Source of the DNA: Trichococcus pasteurii
Lineage (GTDB): Bacteria; Bacillota; Bacilli; Lactobacillales; Aerococcaceae
Reading direction: 5' to 3'
NCBI RefSeq assembly: GCF_900112935.1
Contig: NZ_FONM01000002.1
Coordinates: 1-64,000 of the forward strand
DNA length: 64,000 nt
Positions 1 through 8,539 of this stretch are shown in pieces. The stretch's first letter is position 1; every line of letters begins with the position of its first letter. The position numbers were made by a program, and so were the translations under genes. Under the pieces are notes generated by a model, which worked only from the letters and a program-made list of their open reading frames with translations, did not search any database and was not told where the DNA came from.

Positions 1-43
1 GTCACGCAGGAGATCGCGGGTTCAAATCCCGTCGGAGCCGCCA
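1..43 (+). tRNA. tRNA-Asp(GTC), 5' end outside window
   Basis: Only the 3' part is present: the window opens at the GTC anticodon, followed by the anticodon stem, a T-arm and an acceptor strand ending CGGAGCC-G-CCA. It is the only tRNA here with an encoded CCA. The 5' half lies upstream of the window. Confidence 0.85.
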
Positions 44-44
44 T

Positions 45-115
45 GCGGGTGTAGTTTAGTGGTAAAACCCCAGCCTTCCAAGCTGATGTCGGGAGTTCGA
101 TTCTCCTCACCCGCT
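45..115 (+). tRNA. tRNA-Gly(TCC)
   Basis: Full cloverleaf of 71 nt. The acceptor pairs GCGGGTG with CACCCGC, the discriminator is T, and the anticodon loop CTTCCAA gives TCC. No CCA is encoded. It starts one base after the CCA of tRNA-Asp, so the two are co-transcribed. Confidence 0.95.
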
Positions 116-126
116 TTTTTTAAGAA

Positions 127-200
<74 letters not shown>

Positions 201-237
201 TTGATAAAGCATACAGATAGTGGAGTTCTCTTTTTTA

Positions 238-325
238 GGGGAAGTACTCAAGTGGCTGAAGAGGCGCCCCTGCTAAGGGTGTAGGTCGTTAACGCGGCGC
301 GAGGGTTCAAATCCCTCCTTCTCCG
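238..325 (+). tRNA. tRNA-Ser(GCT)
   Basis: 88 nt with the long variable arm expected of serine tRNAs. The acceptor pairs GGGGAAG with CTTCTCC (one G-T pair), the discriminator is G, and the loop CTGCTAA gives anticodon GCT. No CCA is encoded. Confidence 0.95.
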
Positions 326-352
326 TAGCTTTATCAGAAGAATAAAAATCAT

Positions 353-424
353 GGTCCGTTGGTCAAGCGGTTAAGACACCGCCCTTTCACGGCGGTAACA
401 CGGGTTCGATTCCCGTACGGATCA
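353..424 (+). tRNA. tRNA-Glu(TTC), copy 1
   Basis: 72 nt, acceptor GGTCCGT with ACGGATC (one G-T pair), loop CTTTCAC giving anticodon TTC. Identical to the copy at 666-737. Confidence 0.96.
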
Positions 425-456
425 TTGTCATGACCCTTATGTCATATTAATACTAT

Positions 457-529
<73 letters not shown>

Positions 530-575
530 TTGATTCTGATTTCTGATGAATGATGAACTTTCATGCGCTTTTGAA

Positions 576-649
<74 letters not shown>

Positions 650-665
650 TTTGCACTATCTTTAT

Positions 666-737
666 GGTCCGTTGGTCAAGCGGTTAAGACACCGCCCTTT
701 CACGGCGGTAACACGGGTTCGATTCCCGTACGGATCA
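666..737 (+). tRNA. tRNA-Glu(TTC), copy 2
   Basis: Identical over 72 nt to the copy at 353-424. It is the last tRNA of the cluster and is followed within 7 nt by a terminator. Confidence 0.96.
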
Positions 738-743
738 TCACTG

Positions 744-769
744 AAAAGCACTCTTCTGAGTGCTTTTTT
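744..769 (+). terminator. Terminator of the tRNA operon
   Basis: A hairpin with arms AAAAGCACTC and GAGTGCTTTT and a short loop is followed by a T tract. Read on the minus strand it also ends in TTTT, so it may stop transcripts of the convergent membrane-protein gene as well. Confidence 0.85.
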
Positions 770-780
770 CTTATACAGAG

Positions 781-822
781 ACGGGCAGAGGCATCAGTCA
801 ATCGACTGATGCCTCTGCCTGT
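781..822. repeat. 19-bp inverted repeat (strong hairpin)
   Basis: Arms 781-799 and 804-822 pair over 19 bp with one G-T pair and a 4-nt loop. There is no T tract on either side, so it is not a classical intrinsic terminator. It lies five bases beyond the stop codon of the minus-strand gene and could stabilise that transcript's 3' end. Confidence 0.8.
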
Positions 823-827
823 TTCTG

Positions 828-1634
828 TTAGACCAAAAATAAAAATGAATAACTCAACGTGAAAAGAAAACCATAGTTGGTCAGATATTGTTCGATTCTG
901 AGATCGCTTTGAAATTTTCTCTTGAACAAAGGGAAGACTAGCAGGATGGACAATACGAATACGCTTATGGCCCATAGCGAGCTGTTGAGGTTAAGTATCT
1001 GGAGGATTCCTGTTGCGTAGGAAAGCAGGAAAATAGTCATTTTCAAAAATTTTGAGTGCTTCAATAGCAGTTGTTGATAATAAGTCAGGGGCTGATTGCT
1101 GCCTGCAGTATTCTTGATCTGAACCTGTATTAAACCAAAGATATGGAATAGGATCAATGGAAGCACTTCGTACTGCAGTTGCAGCGGAATAAAGTTTGCC
1201 TGCGAAAAAAAGGATACAGATGAAAGGATGAGTATCTTAAAGAAAGGCCTCAGCAGTATTTCGTAAAAAGTATTTGTCATACTGTAGGGATAAAACTGCA
1301 AGATCAGGTAAATTAGATACAGTAAAAGAATGGCGGTCAGGATCAGGTTCGATAAATAGAAGATGATCGTCAACATTCCGATCGAAAGAATCCCTAAAAC
1401 CAGAATCATTTTATATGGAAGTTTTGCGTCGGATTGTTCTCTTTTCGAAAGTAGACGTTCCAAGGCATGGGTAAACATCAGAAATAGATAAAGCATAAAA
1501 AGCAGCAGATAGTTGGGTCCGTTGAAGGTCATTCCTCTCCATGCTCCGAAAAGAAGCAGGGTCAAAGGGGCGGTCAGCAGTGCCAATAAGGTGTGGTTCA
1601 TCAGGTGAATGAATTGTTTCTTGATTGTCAGCAT
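828..1634 (-). CDS. Polytopic membrane protein, unknown function
   Basis: 268 residues, almost entirely hydrophobic, with about seven to eight predicted membrane spans separated by short loops. A charged loop near residues 62-75 (LLSKREQSDAKLPYK) is probably cytoplasmic. I recognise no catalytic or transport motif and cannot name a family. Proteins like this in lactic acid bacteria are sometimes labelled beta-carotene monooxygenase without support. The start is fixed by a Shine-Dalgarno sequence (AAGGAAG) about 6 nt before the ATG. It is transcribed divergently from metK and converges on the tRNA cluster. Confidence 0.75.
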   Translation of the reverse strand: MLTIKKQFIHLMNHTLLALLTAPLTLLLFGAWRGMTFNGPNYLLLFMLYLFLMFTHALERLLSKREQSDAKLPYKMILVLGILSIGMLTIIFYLSNLILTAILLLYLIYLILQFYPYSMTNTFYEILLRPFFKILILSSVSFFSQANFIPLQLQYEVLPLILFHIFGLIQVQIKNTAGSNQPLTYYQQLLLKHSKFLKMTIFLLSYATGILQILNLNSSLWAISVFVLSILLVFPLFKRKFQSDLRIEQYLTNYGFLFTLSYSFLFLV

Positions 1635-1820
1635 AGTCTCTTCCTTCTTTATTAATGGTAGATTGTGTGTGTCAACTCATATATATTGCGCAAATTCATC
1701 ATAGGTTAACGTCTTTGCGATGTCAAGTTACGGAAGAGTCAAAAGCGGCCCAAAAATATTTGGATCAGTATTTTTTTGGGCTCCATCTGTGGCACAAAGA
1801 TGAAATTCTCTTATTTTTTG

Positions 1821-1849
1821 TTGCTTTTTTAACGATGATAGCGTATATT
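1821..1849 (+). promoter_or_regulatory. metK promoter
   Basis: TTGCTT (1821-1826), 17-bp spacer, TATATT (1844-1849). Transcription would begin near 1856, about 25 nt before the SMK box, which gives a leader of about 87 nt. Upstream, 1660-1820 holds no gene I trust, only a weak hairpin near 1747-1784. Confidence 0.65.
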
Positions 1850-1879
1850 AGGTATGTTGCATTTCAGAGGCTAATTGCA

Positions 1880-1937
1880 ATATCCCGATAGGATTCACAA
1901 TATGTGAAGACGCCTTGTAACCAAAAAATGGGGGAAT
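1880..1937 (+). promoter_or_regulatory. SMK box (SAM-III riboswitch) of metK
   Basis: The leader carries the SMK signature. A 5' segment ATATCCC faces the Shine-Dalgarno GGGGGAAT (P1). AGG pairs with the CCT of GCCTTGTAACC (P2). A hairpin with arms TTCAC and GTGAA at 1894-1908 forms P3. The block GCCTTGTAACC and the GGGGGAAT end match what I recall of the Enterococcus faecalis metK SMK box. In this class, SAM binding pairs the ribosome-binding site with an anti-SD and blocks translation, so metK would be turned off when SAM is plentiful. Confidence 0.9.
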
Positions 1938-1942
1938 GAAAA

Positions 1943-3139
1943 ATGGTAGAAAAAAGATTATTTACTTCAGAATCGGTAACGGAAGGTCATCCGGATAAAA
2001 TCGCTGATCAGATCAGTGATGCAATTTTGGATACGCTGTTGGCTGCTGATCCAAACGCGCGTGTTGCTTGCGAAACGATTGTCACGACAGGACTGGTAGT
2101 TGTCTTTGGTGAAATCACGACAAGCGCGTACGTAAACATCCAGCAGATCGTCCGCGATACAGTAACTGAAATTGGTTATACGCGTGGTAAGTTTGGTTTC
2201 GATGCGGATAATTTGGCCGTAATGGTGTCATTGGACGAACAATCCGACGATATCGCAATCGGTGTCAACGAATCATTGGAACGCAGAGAGTCAGTGACTA
2301 CGGATTACAATGAAATCGGTGCAGGGGACCAAGGTTTGATGTTCGGTTTTGCTATCAACGAAACGGAAGAACTGATGCCATTACCTATTTCACTTAGTCA
2401 TAAGTTAGCGAAACGTTTATCTGAAGTCCGCAAAGACGGTACTTTGGAGTATTTAAGACCGGACGGAAAAACGCAAGTTACCGTGGAATACGATGAGAAC
2501 GGCAAACCGAAACGTGTGGACACGATCGTTTTGAGCACACAACATGACGAGAATGTCACGTTGGAACAATTGAAAAAAGATATTTTGGAGCATGTCATCC
2601 ATGTGGTCATCGACGATGCCTTGTTGGATGCTGATACTAAATACTTCATCAATCCTACAGGACGTTTCGTTATCGGCGGTCCTAAAGGAGATTCCGGTCT
2701 GACGGGCAGGAAAATCATCGTTGACACTTATGGTGGATATGCGCGTCATGGTGGCGGTGCGTTCTCAGGTAAGGATGCTACAAAAGTTGACCGTTCTGCA
2801 AGTTATGCGGCTCGTTACATTGCGAAGAACATTGTTGCGGCTGGTTTAGCTACAAAATGCGAAATCCAATTGGCATACGCGATCGGTGTTGCTGAACCTG
2901 TATCGATTGCGATCGACACGTTCGGTACAAGCGAATATCCAGAGGCCACTTTGATTGAAGCGGTACGCAAAAACTTCAACTTGACACCAGCAGGCATCAT
3001 CCAAATGTTGGATCTGCGTCGTCCTATCTTTAAAAAGACAGCAGCCTACGGACATTTTGGCCGTGAAGATGCTGACTTCACTTGGGAGAAGACGGATAAA
3101 ACAGAAGCTTTGCTTTCATATGTCCAAGCTGGCAAATAA
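1943..3139 (+). CDS. metK: S-adenosylmethionine synthase
   Basis: Makes SAM from methionine and ATP in the cytosol. 398 residues, the normal length. Visible motifs are HPDK (16-19) near the ATP site, [10 protein letters not shown] near residue 126 and the glycine-rich P-loop-like [13 protein letters not shown] near 245-257, followed by [18 protein letters not shown]. The ATG follows the GGGGG of the SMK box by 8 nt, so translation can be controlled by the riboswitch. The gene is monocistronic, with a strong terminator 24 nt after the stop. It supplies the methyl donor used by several RNA methyltransferases in this window. Confidence 0.98.
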   Translation: MVEKRLFTSESVTEGHPDKIADQISDAILDTLLAADPNARVACETIVTTGLVVVFGEITTSAYVNIQQIVRDTVTEIGYTRGKFGFDADNLAVMVSLDEQSDDIAIGVNESLERRESVTTDYNEIGAGDQGLMFGFAINETEELMPLPISLSHKLAKRLSEVRKDGTLEYLRPDGKTQVTVEYDENGKPKRVDTIVLSTQHDENVTLEQLKKDILEHVIHVVIDDALLDADTKYFINPTGRFVIGGPKGDSGLTGRKIIVDTYGGYARHGGGAFSGKDATKVDRSASYAARYIAKNIVAAGLATKCEIQLAYAIGVAEPVSIAIDTFGTSEYPEATLIEAVRKNFNLTPAGIIQMLDLRRPIFKKTAAYGHFGREDADFTWEKTDKTEALLSYVQAGK

Positions 3140-3162
3140 AGCAAACACAAAATGACCAACTG

Positions 3163-3207
3163 AAAAAGGAAAGCGTTCCGGCAATATGCCGAACGCTTTC
3201 CTTTTTT
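3163..3207. terminator. Bidirectional terminator metK / mnmM
   Basis: Near-perfect hairpin with arms of about 20 bp (AAAAAGGAAAGCGTTCCGGC and its complement) around ATA. It is A-rich on the left and T-rich on the right, so it serves the convergent genes on both strands. Confidence 0.93.
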
Positions 3208-3789
3208 CTATTTCATATAAGGTGTTTTCTTTTTCTCGATGGCAATCAGAATCGGTGGATGGTTAATCTGGTTGATGAAACCATATTGGAGTACCTTGTA
3301 TAAAGCTTGATTCAACCCGCTTACATAATCAAGCAGGGCCTGCTTCTCTTCCATACCGCCAGGATGACCACTGTATACAACCAAGATGATGCAGCTGCCG
3401 ATCCGCAACTTGGGTAACAAGGCGCTGACGGCATGGATGGTCGTATCTTTTTGGGTGATGACTGTTTTGTCGGTTCCATGCATGTAGCCCAGATTGAAGA
3501 TGGCACCGCCGATTTCCGGATGATCGGCCAATACATCCGGAAGTGTTTCATGCCCTTGGTGAAGAAGGGTTACCTGATCCGTCAAGCCAGCAAACAATAG
3601 CTTTTGCTTCGTGTTTTCGATGGCTTGTTTCTGGATATCAAATCCAATCACTTTTCCTGTCGGCCCGACCAATGTAGCCAATAGAACCGTATCGTTCCCG
3701 TTTCCGACAGTGGCATCGATGACGAGATCTCCCTTACAGACCGTTTCCTTCAGCAATCTATGACTGAAGTCCACTGCGGACAACAACAT
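3208..3789 (-). CDS. mnmM: tRNA wobble-uridine methyltransferase MnmM (YtqB family)
   Basis: Class I SAM-dependent methyltransferase of 193 residues. In Gram-positive bacteria this family adds the last methyl of mnm5s2U at tRNA position 34. Motifs: DATVGNGNDT (SAM-binding glycine loop), NLGYMHG, and HPGG near the C-terminus. An open frame extends 21 codons further upstream. I chose the internal ATG at 3789 because it follows AGGGTGAGG at proper distance and matches the usual family N-terminus (LPFSHxLL-like). The gene overlaps the end of ytqA by 32 nt, which suggests translational coupling in a two-gene operon. Confidence 0.88.
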   Translation of the reverse strand: MLLSAVDFSHRLLKETVCKGDLVIDATVGNGNDTVLLATLVGPTGKVIGFDIQKQAIENTKQKLLFAGLTDQVTLLHQGHETLPDVLADHPEIGGAIFNLGYMHGTDKTVITQKDTTIHAVSALLPKLRIGSCIILVVYSGHPGGMEEKQALLDYVSGLNQALYKVLQYGFINQINHPPILIAIEKKKTPYMK

Positions 3790-4750
3790 GTTCCTCACCC
3801 TTATTCCTGATATTGTGGATCCCTTGATAAGTATTACGGCGTTCCAACTCATGATCGATTGCGTTCAGCACTTCCCACTTTTTAAGGCTCCACATCGGTC
3901 CGACAAGGGTGTCACGCGGGGCGTCTCCCGTGATGCGGTGGATGACGATTTCTTCCGGAATGACTTCAAGCTGATCGCAGACGAGTTCAACATATTCTTC
4001 TTTCTCCAGCAACCGTAGCCTGCCTTGATGGTAGTCCCGGAGCATTTTGGTGTTTTTCATCAAATGGAGCAAATGGATCTTGATGCCTTGGATATCCGAA
4101 TCCAGAATGACGCGGTTGACGCTCTCCATCATCATGTCATGGGTTTCTCCCGGAAGCCCATTGATGAGATGCGTACATACCGGGATATTATGCGCACGCA
4201 GTTCATCGACTGCTTTCAGGTAGGTATCATAGGAATGTGCCCGGTTGATGATTTTGCTTGTTTCTTCATGGATGGTCTGAAGTCCCAATTCCACCCATAT
4301 GTAGTAGCGCTTGTTCAGTTCCGCCAAATATGCGATCGTTTCGGGGGGCAGGCAATCCGGTCGTGTCGCAATCATGATGCCGACCACGCCTTCCTCATTG
4401 ACGACCTGTTCATAACGATGGCGCAGGATATCCACGGGCGCGTGCGTATTGGTGAAATTCTGGAAATAGGCGATGTAACTTTTTACATTCGGCCATTTTT
4501 TGTGCATCATATCGATGCCTTTGCGCAATTGAACAGGCAACGGGTCGATGCGGCTTTGGGCAAAATCGCCGGATCCGGAAACGGTGCAGAAGGTGCAACC
4601 GCCGTGTGCGACTGTGCCGTCGCGGTTTGGGCAATCAAAACCGCCATCGATGGCTACTTTGAAAATCTTTTCGCCAAAGTGTTGTTGCAGATGGTAATTC
4701 CATGTATGGTAACGTTTATTTGTGTCACTGTATAAAAATTGATTTGTCAA
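3758..4750 (-). CDS. ytqA: Radical SAM protein YtqA (MnmL-like)
   Basis: TIGR01212-family radical SAM enzyme of about 330 residues. The cluster cysteines lie in CPNRDGTVAHGGCTFC, followed by repeated TIM-barrel motifs including GLPGETHDMM. In Bacillus subtilis ytqA is paired with ytqB. The product is reported to act in converting cmnm5U toward mnm5s2U in tRNA (renamed MnmL, from memory). An ATG at 4771 opens the longest frame, but it lies at or before the predicted transcription start. The TTG at 4750 has GGTGAGGTG six bases upstream, so I prefer it. Confidence 0.85.
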   Translation of the reverse strand: MTNQFLYSDTNKRYHTWNYHLQQHFGEKIFKVAIDGGFDCPNRDGTVAHGGCTFCTVSGSGDFAQSRIDPLPVQLRKGIDMMHKKWPNVKSYIAYFQNFTNTHAPVDILRHRYEQVVNEEGVVGIMIATRPDCLPPETIAYLAELNKRYYIWVELGLQTIHEETSKIINRAHSYDTYLKAVDELRAHNIPVCTHLINGLPGETHDMMMESVNRVILDSDIQGIKIHLLHLMKNTKMLRDYHQGRLRLLEKEEYVELVCDQLEVIPEEIVIHRITGDAPRDTLVGPMWSLKKWEVLNAIDHELERRNTYQGIHNIRNKGEEHVVVRSGLQS

Positions 4751-4769
4751 TACTTTCACCTCACCATCC

Positions 4770-4797
4770 ATTTTATCACGATTTTTGGCCAGTCAGT
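4770..4797 (-). promoter_or_regulatory. Promoter of ytqA-mnmM
   Basis: On the minus strand ACTGAC, 16-bp spacer, TAAAAT. Predicted start near 4763, just inside the longest open frame. This is part of the reason for choosing the TTG start of ytqA. Confidence 0.5.
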
Positions 4798-5069
4798 AGA
4801 CTATTTGAGGGCTTTTCTGCATTTCATGAGAGGTTCCCTGAGGAAAGGGCTTACTTTTAAGTGGTGGAAAGGATTGTTACAGATTTATTTCAATTGTTAA
4901 ATATTGAATATGGTTATGATAGCCATTCAAAAATTTAGGAAACAAACATATAATAGACATATTGGGAGATTTTCTTAAAAGAAATTTAAATTATTTTCCA
5001 TCATTTTTATAAATTCAGATTTTTTCACTGCCAAATCGGCAGTATTTTTGATACAGGGAGTGGTTTATT
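4798..5069 (+). other. AT-rich leader region of the multi-LysM hydrolase
   Basis: No gene seen. It holds a good -10 hexamer TATAAT at 4949-4954 with no clear -35, and a small hairpin (CTGCC/GGCAG, 5028-5042) followed by TATTTTTG just before the ribosome-binding site AGGGAG. Several short A/T runs could bind regulators. I could not fit a WalR box. Confidence 0.4.
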
Positions 5070-8000
5070 TTGGTGTTATCCAGAAACGAACGCATCAACC
5101 AAAAGAAAAATGAACAACTGATCAATTCTTTTATCACCACGAATAAAAGACTGAAACGCAGCGTAGCGGTGTTGAGCACATCGTTCTTTATGACAACTGT
5201 CGTGAAGCCAGTCCAACTGGTTTTGGCAGCAGAGTCGACTACGCTTGGAACAACGGATACACAAGTATATTCCACTAATCCCTTTTTGAACCAGATCATC
5301 CCGTCTGCGACCGTAATCGCTGCGCAAAATGATCTGTACGCCTCCGTGATGATGGCCCAAGCCATCCTGGAAAGTGGATGGGGTACAAGCACTTTATCGA
5401 AGGCTCCCAACTATAACCTGTTCGGTATCAAAGGGGAATACAATGGGGAGTCCATCAATATGGAGACATTGGAGGACAGCGGTGGCCAGAATTACTATCC
5501 CATCAACGCTGAATTCAGAAAATATCCTTCGTATGCTGAATCCCTGCAGGATTACGCAAATCTTCTGGCAAACGGGACCAGTTGGAATCCGACCTATTAT
5601 GCTGGTGCTTGGAAGAGTAATGCAGCCACTTATCAGGACGCGACAGCTTACCTGACCGGCCGTTATGCGACCGACACAGCCTACAGCACAAAATTGAACA
5701 GGATCATTGCGCAATACGGATTGGATCAATATGACAATTATCAGCCTGTTGACGAAGATGAGGTTGAAGAACCGGATGCAGGCAATGTCGATTTCGAGAC
5801 GCCGACTGAAACGCCTGAATTACCGACTGTAGAGCTTCCGGAGAATCCCGATGAGGATACCCCGGAACAAGAGACACCAAGCGAACCAGCTGAGGATACG
5901 GAAGACGTTGCGACACCAGAAACTCCGGTTCAAGCGGGTGATGCCGTCCACGTTGTCCAAGCGGGCGACACGCTTTACGCAATCGCTAAAAAATATTCGA
6001 TTTCGTTAGTCGATCTGTTGACGCTGAATAAATTGAATTCCAACATGATCTATGTGGGCGACCGTCTGGTGCTGCCTGACAGTGTCACCGTCGAGGAAGA
6101 GACGCCTTCGGAAGAAGAAACAACCGCACCAACTACGCCAACCGAAACACCATCAGAAACGACAAATTCGGGCTATACGGTAGTCGCTGGCGATACGCTA
6201 TACAAAATCGCTACTGCGAACGGCCTGACGATCAGTGAATTGAAGAGCCTGAATACGCTGACGAGCGATACCATATACGTGGGCCAAAAGTTGTTGTTGA
6301 GCAAAGCAACAACGACTGCTCCGGATACGACTGAAAACGGATCAAACAGCAATACAGGTCAAACAACTACCCAATCCTATACGGTAAAATCGGGTGATAC
6401 ACTGTGGTCGATCGCAAATGCAAACAACATGACCGTTACAGCATTGAAGACCGCAAACAATCTGACTTCCGATGCGATCTATCCGGGACAAATCCTGAAA
6501 ACCACAGGGGCTTCGACGGGTACTACAATACCAACTACCGGAACGAATACGGGCACTACGGGAACCACAGTCACAGGAGCTTTCATCAAACCGGCCAGCG
6601 GATATATTTCATCTCCGTTCGGATACCGCACGTCGCCTATCAATGGCGCTTTGGAATTCCATCGGGGTATTGACATCGCGGGCAGCGGCAATATTTCCGC
6701 AGCACAAGCGGGCATAGTGGAAGTCGCGGCTTATCACTACAGCTACGGCAACTACGTCGTCATCAACCACGGCAAAATAAATGGCGTGACCATCAAAACG
6801 TTGTATGCGCATATGCAATCAGGGCTATCGGTATCCGTAGGGCAGACCGTTAGCCAAGGGCAAAAAATCGGCGTGATGGGAACAACCGGCAGCTCGACAG
6901 GAGTCCATCTGCATTTCGAAGTGCAGGAAAACGGGACTGTCGTCAATCCAGTGAACTACATCAACGGCACCACTACTGTGACGCCTGGAGTGACTACACC
7001 AACTACGCCATCGACAGGCAGCAGTGTCGTTGTCGTGTCCGGAGATACTTTGTGGAAAATTGCGACCGCGAACGGGTTGACGGTTGCCGAATTAAAAGCG
7101 CTGAACAACCTGACAAGTGATGCAATTCTGACGGGTCAAGTATTGCTCTTGAAGAGCGCTGCTACTGTAACGCCAACCACTCCTACCGTGACGCCGGGAA
7201 CAATAACCGGAAGCGTAACGGTAGCATCCGGAGACACGCTCTGGAAAATCGCGAACGCAAATGGTGTGAGCGTAGCTGAATTGAAGTCACTGAACAACCT
7301 GACGAGTGATGTAATCGTTCCAGGCCAAACATTGTTGCTTAAACAAACTACGACAACGACAACGCCGAGTGTGACGCAACCGACGACACCAACGACTCCG
7401 ACAACGCCGTCGACAGCAAGCACAATCACGGTAGCATCCGGAGACACGCTTTGGAAATTGGCGAATGCCAACGGTTTGAGCGTAGCTGAACTGAAAACAC
7501 TGAACAGTCTCACCTCTGATGTCATTGTCCCTGGGCAAGTGCTGACGCTTAAGAGCGCGACAGTCACCGCGCCGACCGTTACACAGCCAACGACAACTGC
7601 GCCGTCAACGTCCAGCACGGCGAGCACAATCACAGTGGCATCCGGAGATACGCTCTGGAAAATCGCGAATGCGAACGGCCTGACGCTAACTGAATTGAAG
7701 ACACTGAACAACCTGGGTTCCGATTATATTTATCCGGGTCAATCATTGCAGGTGAAGGCCATGGTTACGACCGGAAATACTTCTACAGTCGTAACGACGC
7801 CGACTGTAACGACACCTTCCGTTCCGACTGTCACAAACAAAGTGTACACGGTCCAAAAAGGGGATACGCTCTATAAGATTGCGGCCGCAAATGGCGTTTC
7901 TGTTGCCGAGCTGAAGACTTGGAACAGTCTGAGCACAGATATCATTTTTGTGAACCAAACATTGAAATTGGCTGCAATGACAACTTCAACGGCCACTAGT

Positions 8001-8153
8001 GCGCCTGCGGCATCCGGTAATACGTATACCGTCCAAAAAGGCGACACTTTGTATAGCATCGCCAAGAAAAACGGCGTGAGTTTAGCGGCTTTGATCGAAG
8101 CGAATGATATCACATCCAACATCATTTATGTCGGTCAAATCATCAGCCTCTAG
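5070..8153 (+). CDS. Cell-wall hydrolase: GH73 glucosaminidase + M23 endopeptidase + nine LysM
   Basis: 1027 residues, secreted. A long signal sequence (about residues 1-54, hydrophobic core VAVLSTSFFMTTVV, cleavage near VLA-AES) is followed by a GH73 domain (about 70-225, catalytic Glu101 in QAILESGWG) that cleaves glycan strands. Next come a Pro/Glu/Thr linker and three LysM modules (about 290-490). A lysostaphin-type M23 peptidase (about 505-635) has zinc motifs HRGID (His531, Asp535) and HLH (613-615). Six more LysM modules, joined by Thr/Pro linkers, run to the C-terminus. LysM binds peptidoglycan. Glycosidase plus endopeptidase in one chain with this many LysM modules is unusual. The TTG start follows AGGGAGTGG; GTG at 5073 is an alternative. 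Confidence 0.93.
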   Translation: MVLSRNERINQKKNEQLINSFITTNKRLKRSVAVLSTSFFMTTVVKPVQLVLAAESTTLGTTDTQVYSTNPFLNQIIPSATVIAAQNDLYASVMMAQAILESGWGTSTLSKAPNYNLFGIKGEYNGESINMETLEDSGGQNYYPINAEFRKYPSYAESLQDYANLLANGTSWNPTYYAGAWKSNAATYQDATAYLTGRYATDTAYSTKLNRIIAQYGLDQYDNYQPVDEDEVEEPDAGNVDFETPTETPELPTVELPENPDEDTPEQETPSEPAEDTEDVATPETPVQAGDAVHVVQAGDTLYAIAKKYSISLVDLLTLNKLNSNMIYVGDRLVLPDSVTVEEETPSEEETTAPTTPTETPSETTNSGYTVVAGDTLYKIATANGLTISELKSLNTLTSDTIYVGQKLLLSKATTTAPDTTENGSNSNTGQTTTQSYTVKSGDTLWSIANANNMTVTALKTANNLTSDAIYPGQILKTTGASTGTTIPTTGTNTGTTGTTVTGAFIKPASGYISSPFGYRTSPINGALEFHRGIDIAGSGNISAAQAGIVEVAAYHYSYGNYVVINHGKINGVTIKTLYAHMQSGLSVSVGQTVSQGQKIGVMGTTGSSTGVHLHFEVQENGTVVNPVNYINGTTTVTPGVTTPTTPSTGSSVVVVSGDTLWKIATANGLTVAELKALNNLTSDAILTGQVLLLKSAATVTPTTPTVTPGTITGSVTVASGDTLWKIANANGVSVAELKSLNNLTSDVIVPGQTLLLKQTTTTTTPSVTQPTTPTTPTTPSTASTITVASGDTLWKLANANGLSVAELKTLNSLTSDVIVPGQVLTLKSATVTAPTVTQPTTTAPSTSSTASTITVASGDTLWKIANANGLTLTELKTLNNLGSDYIYPGQSLQVKAMVTTGNTSTVVTTPTVTTPSVPTVTNKVYTVQKGDTLYKIAAANGVSVAELKTWNSLSTDIIFVNQTLKLAAMTTSTATSAPAASGNTYTVQKGDTLYSIAKKNGVSLAALIEANDITSNIIYVGQIISL
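7012..8150 (+). repeat. Tandem LysM repeats, near-identical at DNA level
   Basis: Six LysM modules with a period of roughly 205-210 nt. The block GTAGCATCCGGAGACACGCT occurs at 7221 and 7431, with a two-base variant at 7635. The close DNA match points to recent duplication or gene conversion within the gene and makes the copy number prone to change by slippage or recombination. Confidence 0.85.
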
Positions 8154-8188
8154 GTCATGAAGTGATTGGTTAGGTTAGGCATCAAGTC

Positions 8189-8217
8189 TTGATGAAATGA
8201 GTTTTATTTGTTAAAAT
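8189..8217 (+). promoter_or_regulatory. leuS promoter
   Basis: TTGATG, 17-bp spacer, TAAAAT. Transcription would start near 8224, giving a leader of about 315 nt that contains the T-box. Confidence 0.65.
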
Positions 8218-8223
8218 AACAGA

Positions 8224-8490
8224 TGAATCAATTCATAACTGAAACAGACATAGAGAAGGAATAGTAGGGAGCAGCTTTTTTTGAAGAGAGTGCATGGGTG
8301 GTGAAAATGCACAGAGAGCCTCTTGAACTCGCCTTTGAGTTGTTCCGCTGAAAGCATAAGTAAGCAGGACCGCATCGCTGCGTTACAGGCATGATAAGGA
8401 ATGCAAAGACATTCAATATAGGTGGTACCACGAAAAAACTCGTCCTATAGGCAGAACCAGTGATGGACGCTGCCTATGGGACTTTTTTTA
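8224..8490 (+). promoter_or_regulatory. T-box riboswitch of leuS
   Basis: The T-box core AGGTGGTACCACG lies at 8420-8432. It is followed by a terminator hairpin (arms 8442-8453 and 8471-8482, GTCCTATAGGCA type) and a T run. The upstream structured part contains GAACTCGCC, so CTC is a likely leucine specifier. Uncharged tRNA-Leu would stabilise the antiterminator and allow leuS to be read. Confidence 0.92.
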
Positions 8491-8539
8491 TGGCCCATCG
8501 CCTGTTTGGATGAATGAAAAGAAAAGGATGTTGCTGGAA

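Noticed and set aside
1655-1891. 78-codon open frame before metK
   Set aside because: It spans the metK promoter and runs into the SMK box, lacks a good ribosome-binding site, and its composition looks non-coding.
4861-4900. WalR-type box (TGTTAC ... TGTTAA) upstream of the LysM hydrolase
   Set aside because: Half-sites resemble the motif but start 20 nt apart instead of the required 11.
7012-8150. Regular spacing suggesting a CRISPR-like array
   Set aside because: The repeats encode LysM modules in one frame with Thr/Pro linkers and contain no spacer pattern.
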